A DNA stretch of 64,000 nt from Xiphias gladius (lineage: Eukaryota > Chordata > Actinopteri > Istiophoriformes > Xiphiidae). The stretch is taken from the NCBI RefSeq assembly GCF_016859285.1, contig NC_053400.1, forward strand, positions 15,246,546-15,310,545, in the 5' to 3' direction. The notes under the pieces are model-generated. The model was not told the origin of the DNA and did no database searches. It saw only the letters and a list, made by a program, of their open reading frames with translations. Both the position numbers and the translations under genes were made by a program. This document shows, piece by piece, positions 58,175 to 64,000 of the stretch (within the stretch, counting starts at the first letter, position 1; each line of letters starts with the position of its first letter).

Positions 58175-59881
58175 GACACCAGAGCTGATTCACCAGAAAG
58201 ATCCAGTCATTATGCTGTGGCACTCACAATAACAACACACAGAAAAATATAATGTGTAGTAGTAATAATATTACTACCTAAACGAGCTTGGGGGCTTCAG
58301 TCATTATTTGATAATATTACATTTGTCCTCATTTTTATTGAATATATTTTTTTTTCCAAGAACATCAATGTTCACAACCTAATGAAAGCAACATGAACAA
58401 TATTTTGTAATAACTGTATAAGCATATAATAATATAAATTATTTTTTGCATAAATTATTTAGTAGGTGTTTTAGCCTTCAACCTGCTCAGGTTGAAGGTG
58501 GGCAGTGCTATGATAGGAATGACCTGAAGTCACTGGACTTAATGTAAAAAATAAGAATGACAAAGGTTTAACATTTGAAGAAAAGCCAACAGGAGAATAA
58601 AGGAGATGTCCATCAAACACAGTCTTTACATGACCACAGTCCTCTGAGGAGGTGTAATCAGCCAAAATAGGTAAAATCACCTGTGCAGCAGGATTTACAA
58701 ACAGATGACATTTTTAAACAGAGCTGGCTTGATCAAGGCAGATGGATTAGCAAAGCTTAATTTAATAAACCACTTTCTATCAAACCTTTGTGAAGCCACA
58801 ATGGTAACAATCTTTAATCTTTAATCATGGATGACCAGAGGCACCAAATGATGAAAAAAAAACAAAAAACCCCTAAGCATGACTTATCATTTGTGGTTTG
58901 TCGTGGAGTGAGTGACGAAAAAGACTGTGCAGTGACTTGGAAATACACAACATCGATGACATTATCAGTCGTTTCGATTTGTCCGAGGAAACTACCTTGA
59001 GCCTTGATGATGCATTAGCAGAGGTACTGAGTTCTGCCACATGAAGAAGCCACAGCAGCTCAGAGATTTTATACTTATGGAGTTTTTTTGTATCGTCCAC
59101 TCTTTGCTGAAATTTTCCAATAAAATATCCTTGTAATTGTTTAATTTTTCCAGAAGGAAGGTTCGGTATTTGGGTTCTGGATTGAACAGCGTGATGCGGT
59201 TGCTCAGTTATCCGCATTTTTTAGTTTGGAAAAAGTCCTAACTTACCCAGAGTTCAAGGCAAATTAATCCTGTTTAAGCTTTTTTTGCAGCAGATGACTG
59301 AAATCTGATTATTAGTTTAATCTCAGCCATAGTGAAAGTCTATTTTTTTGAAACCAGCCCCAGCCTACACTACATTTTTCATTGCAGATAAGGCAGAAGA
59401 ACAAAGTGACACAGTGAAAAAGGTCTGTTGACTAGTCAGTTTTAATGACTAAGGTGAGTGATTAGAGACAAAATATGTGAATCCTCATAGATTAGAGTTT
59501 TTATGTGATAGCTAGCAGTAGTCAACTGCAATGTGATGTGAAGATTGTTCTCGACATTACAACAAAGATTTATTAGATGGACCAGAGGCATGGAGCAGCT
59601 GTTGCCATGACATTAATCAAATCAAATTTAATTTTAACAACACAGTTATAAAGATTTCATCATCTTCCAATGTTAAACTTCAGATCTATGAATCTGTCAC
59701 TTTCATAGGTAGAGAAAACAGAGAAAGGGAAGACAGAGAAAACACACTGAATACACACTTAACGCATACTGAACACATATAAAACACACTGAAAAAACTG
59801 AATACACTGAACGCACACGAAATACACACACTGAAGAGACTTTGAATACACACTTTATACACACTGAACACGCACGCATGC

Positions 59882-59911
59882 ATACACACACACACACACA
59901 CACACACACAA
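59882..59911. repeat. (CA)n microsatellite
   Basis: Short perfect CA array preceded by degenerate CACTGAA/ACAC-rich sequence (59740-59880) that looks like decayed tandem units. Confidence 0.92.
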
Positions 59912-60014
59912 ATGGGCTCTTCTGGGAAATAGGGATTAGTAACTGATATTGAGAGGTGGGAGACTGCAGCCTCCCTCTGTGGCCTCTTAAACCAGATGTA
60001 ACCAGCTGGCATAC

Positions 60015-60123
<109 letters not shown>

Positions 60124-61045
60124 AAAGTGCGAGAGAGAGAGTTCCCAGTGAGCAGGGCTCGTGGCCAGAACTTTTGTCCTTTTCTCTACTGTGTGAGCTG
60201 GCACATAATGGGGTAGCTTTAAAGAGTTCAAATATGCTGCTTCAGTGCATCTCTGTAGCCAATGAATCTCTGTGGTAGAGGACAAAAAGGACAACAGACT
60301 GTTCAACTTGTATTACATTTCAGATCGGCTGCTTTAATCAAAACCTTTGAATCTTTACCTTCTCATTAAAATAATGGACAGAAATCTGAGTGAATGTTGT
60401 CACAACACCCTGTCGAAAAAAAAAACCCTTAAATGCAGGGAAAGTGAGAGCACTTTTGAAAAAAGGATGACATGTGCGAGTGTGTTTGTGTGTTTTAAGA
60501 AAGGAAGATGAGTAACTGTGTCTGTTGAAACCAAAACAAGCAGCAGGGGAGAGAGTGGGTGTGTGATGTCGAAGTCTTAACTGGGGAGTCAGGTTCATCA
60601 GATAGACTCTATGAGTCATGGGAGGCTGATCCTGAAAGTAGAGGTTGTGGGGTGATTCTCCAGTTTCTCTGTCTCTGTAGAAAATATGCATAGTCTTGAT
60701 TACTGTAGAAAATAGCACTTGTGATGTGACCTCCACCACTTCGATCACTTTCCCTTGAAATTCTTTCTTCTAAATTTTTTCAAACCAGGGCAGTCTTTAT
60801 TACAAACTGAGTTAGAAAGTACTACTAGAGCCAGATCCAGAGATCCATTTTAGTCTGTAGTATAACACCCTGAAGCTACTTATGATACTGAAACATCATT
60901 GGTCAGAAACAGACTGCCCTAATTCATTAGATGAAACTATCTTATGGGTAAAAGCTGCCAGTTTAAAAACCCTGGACCATTTGTAAAAGTACGGTAAATA
61001 TATTGTATTATTATACAATAGTACAAAATATTAATATATATACAT

Positions 61046-61048
<3 letters not shown>

Positions 61049-61082
<34 letters not shown>
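61049..61082. repeat. (ATT)n microsatellite
   Basis: About 11 perfect ATT units in an AT-rich setting. Confidence 0.93.
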
Positions 61083-61083
<1 letters not shown>

Positions 61084-62324
61084 GCACTGGCACCACTTAC
61101 AGTTCTGTATGAAATCAGGAAACTGTTGTTTACAGACCCGTTTCTGATGTTCTACAGGTTGTAGCGCTCACTGCAGGTATGCGTTTGTGACAGTGTGTGT
61201 TCAAACCTGGAAGACTGATTGGTCTTGCCTATCCATATCACAACTCTTCTGTTTCACATTATCCCTTATTAATGGTTAAGCACTGAGGATATGCTATAAA
61301 ACAACCTGAAAAATAAATTTAAGTTTTTTTTGGTTGAATAATTGTCACCAGTGATTTCCGACCAGCAGTCACAAGATTTTAGGCGTCTGTTCCCATGATC
61401 GAGCCGTGCTACATATAGACCACAGAACTTCTGTTGCTGTTAACTGGGATGGGGGTTTTCAGCTCAGTCACAAGATGATACAGCTGTGGGGTGAAGCAAG
61501 TTTTCTTCAATCACAAGATCTTTAAAGAATGTTCAAAAATATCTATTTCCAGTTAGAAAATGTTTCTTTTAGCAACGAAAGTAAGTGTTGTAAGGTGTGT
61601 TCTTGTTGCAGTGTATTACCAATTTTGAGAACTTGTCCCACATCGGACAAAGTTCTTGTTCAACACAGAACGCTTGATTACAGCAGCAAGAAAAAGGCCC
61701 ATCTCTGCAAAAATACATGTGACAACTGAACAATGGCTCTTTCTCTAACGGAAGGCAGACATGTAGGTAACAGGAAGCATTATCTCCGTGCACTGCATAA
61801 TGAAACCTCACAGTCAAGAAATACTCCATCCTCAGTTATGACACTGAATGTCCTCAGTGTGGAAGCTCACAGAGTGGCTCCAGAACTATGTTCAAATTAG
61901 GTCATGTTAGACATAAAGCTCAACTAGCACCCCCCGCATACACACCCACGCGTTATGTTAAACAAACTAATGTGCACAATGTTATGGTGCACTGTGTATT
62001 CAGGACATTTACTGCAACAGGTTATTAAGATAAAGTATATTTTCAGTGAGGGGAACTGGAGACTTTATAAGGCTGTCCGTTTTTTCACCAGGACCCTGTG
62101 ACCTTCCCCACGACTAACTATATAAAGGAGATAAAGCAACATGGAAGACGAGGAAAAGCCATGGCCGGATCATGTGTCAAGGTGATTAAAAGGTCGGAGG
62201 GAAGGAAAACACCTTAAACAGTTAGAGAGAAAAGCAGAGAGGCATGAAAAAATGATTGTTTCAAATTTTCTTTCTTCTAAACAGTGCAACATTTTTCTGC
62301 AAGGAGCCAAACTGACGTGACAAA

Positions 62325-62760
62325 TCTAGCTTTAAAGTGTGAAACACTGGCCCCTTTACAGAACGGAAGCTGTGTTCAGCTTAAATTCAGAACATTTACA
62401 ATAGATTCCAATAGAGAACAGTTGTCACAGCAGAAAAACCATCTACAAAACATCTATAGAGACTGCTCAAACCACTTATTCACCATTTATTGCTATGCTC
62501 AATATCTTCGCCAGTTATATTTTGCTAAAATCTGGCTAAATACATAGCTGTAATCTCAGTCCCTTCATATGGGAGTGTGTGTTGGTTTGCACACATTAGA
62601 GCGCCTAAGATATTTTTTTTTACATAAAAACTGCTCTTTTCCATTGAAACCATCATGAATCCAAGCTGACCACAGACTGTTCCCTGTGAAAGACAAAACA
62701 CTTTGGTAAACTTTTCATACTCAAAAGTCGGATTTTAGGTGGAGTATCACTTTAAGATCC
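62325..62760. mobile_element. Possible MITE-like interspersed repeat
   Basis: The right end GGTGGAGTATCACTTTAAGA resembles terminal sequence common in short fish DNA elements (TTAAAGTGATACTCCACC in reverse), and TTTAAAGTGTGAAACACTGG near 62331 could be a diverged left end. No ORF. The boundaries are tentative. Confidence 0.3.
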
Positions 62761-64000
62761 AGTGTGCTGTGCTTAGACACCAAGTGCATAACTTTAAAAC
62801 CAAAGAGAGAGAGATAAAATCCATTTTTGTGGGAAAAAGGCAGATATGTTGAATAAACACAGAAACCTTGTCGGGGGGGGGGGGGCAGAAAGGAGGCGAA
62901 TATGAGGCTGAGAGAGGACGAAAGAATCAGAGAGTGAAGAAATGTTGGGTGATGTAAGAGCAGCAGTATGTCCGTTGATCAGACAGCTGCTTGTTTCCAT
63001 TTCTCTCTTATCTCTGACCGCACCCTGTGCGTGTGTTTTCCTACTGCACAGGCTGATGTCTTGATATGCCTGTATGTGTGTGTGTGTTTGAACAGGTGTG
63101 TTTGTGAATGATCAGCTGTGTGTGTGTTTCAGGTCGTGGGATGTCCTGCCCCGATGAACCCTGATGTCATCGAGTTTGTCATGTTTATATTATTTGTAAA
63201 AACAGACTTTGTTTGTGTTCAAATATGCACAGAAGTGTAATTGCATGAATGGTGTTTGTGTCTGCATGTGGGCTGATGCGCACGTGTGTGTATTACCATA
63301 AAACCGCAAACTAAATGTTGTCTGTTGCACGGCAATCCGTCCAATCTGCCTCTCCCTATCCCAAAGTTGAGCTTTGCTTGCTGATTACTAGCAATTACCG
63401 ATGCTATAATTGTCTCAAGTGTTTGTGACTTGGCTCCTCTTTTGATTGGTTGTTGCAACCATGAAACTCATATATAAAAATTTGTTTCTTATTTTGTGAA
63501 TTTGATGCATCAGTTTCTCCAATGCACGATGCTTTATTCTTCGAATGTTCTTGAGTATCTTGTCTTCTTCAGGCTGGTGTCTGAGGCTTTTTCCGGTTTC
63601 CTTGTATACAGTATATTGATCTCTCATGTGATCAATATATAACCATAGATGCTACAAATCCAAAACATTCTAATCATCCAAGATAGTTGAAAACATTGGT
63701 TGAATAAAGCCTGGTGTACTGGAAAACAGTTGTGTGATGTGTTTTTATTTTGGTGAATTTGATACCTGACAATGGTCCATGACTCAACCATTGTATTTCG
63801 AATAAACTCTGCGCTGACAGTGTGCACAATTCAGCTTTTTCTTTTGTGCATTACCATAAAAAGTTAAAAGTCCAAAATAGATGTTATACCTGATGCATGC
63901 CAGAATAATCACTAGGCATTTTCTGTGGACTGTCTCCTACAGTGAGATCTGAAAAGAGGTAAAAGCTACATGCATTAATGTAGTGAAATGTGTTGAAAGA

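Noticed and set aside
60338-60748. A 136-codon minus-strand open frame
   Set aside because: No domain, signal peptide or family resemblance, and base composition matches the surrounding noncoding DNA.

Overview
The window is nuclear DNA from a teleost fish, most likely a percomorph. Compact multi-exon genes with GT/AG introns encode proteins that align almost residue for residue with vertebrate orthologues. The spaces between hold long CA/TG microsatellites and short DNA-transposon relics of kinds common in fish. No prokaryotic, CRISPR or viral feature was seen. All assignments rest on translated exons and remembered family sequences; no search was run.

Layout, left to right: (1) the 3' end of ccsap (+, to 1058); (2) about 6.7 kb of 3' UTR and repeat-rich DNA between ccsap and rab4a, which converge; (3) rab4a (-, 7773-11947, 7 coding exons, 213 aa); (4) a 532-bp head-to-head promoter shared with phf10 (+, 12480-21889, 12 coding exons, 492 aa); (5) psmb1 (+, 24130-26494, 6 exons, 237 aa); (6) psmc3 (-, 29233-31583, only 2 coding exons, 427 aa); (7) an 844-bp head-to-head promoter shared with tbp (+, 32428-35644, 8 coding exons, 308 aa); (8) pdcd2 (-, 38778-43175, 8 exons, 384 aa), convergent with tbp; (9) rhou (+, 44832-48628, 4 exons, 267 aa); (10) about 15 kb at the right end with no recognisable gene, only a long possible rhou 3' UTR, microsatellites and repeat relics.

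The genes work in separate housekeeping and signalling jobs: endosomal recycling (Rab4a), PBAF chromatin remodelling (Phf10), the 20S and 19S proteasome (Psmb1, Psmc3), basal transcription (Tbp), ribosomal protein uS5 chaperoning (Pdcd2), atypical Rho signalling (Rhou), and centriole/spindle microtubules (Ccsap). The order is informative. ccsap, rab4a and rhou match human 1q42, while phf10, psmb1, tbp and pdcd2 match human 6q27, and here the second set sits inside the first.

The most notable points are the nearly intronless psmc3 placed where mammals have PSMB1 as the divergent partner of TBP, the 59-nt rhou exon 2 flanked by long complementary TG and CA repeats, a run of five G4 tracts in the rhou coding sequence, and a likely PHD-less Phf10 isoform made by reading into intron 9. 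I found no convincing wholly new system.
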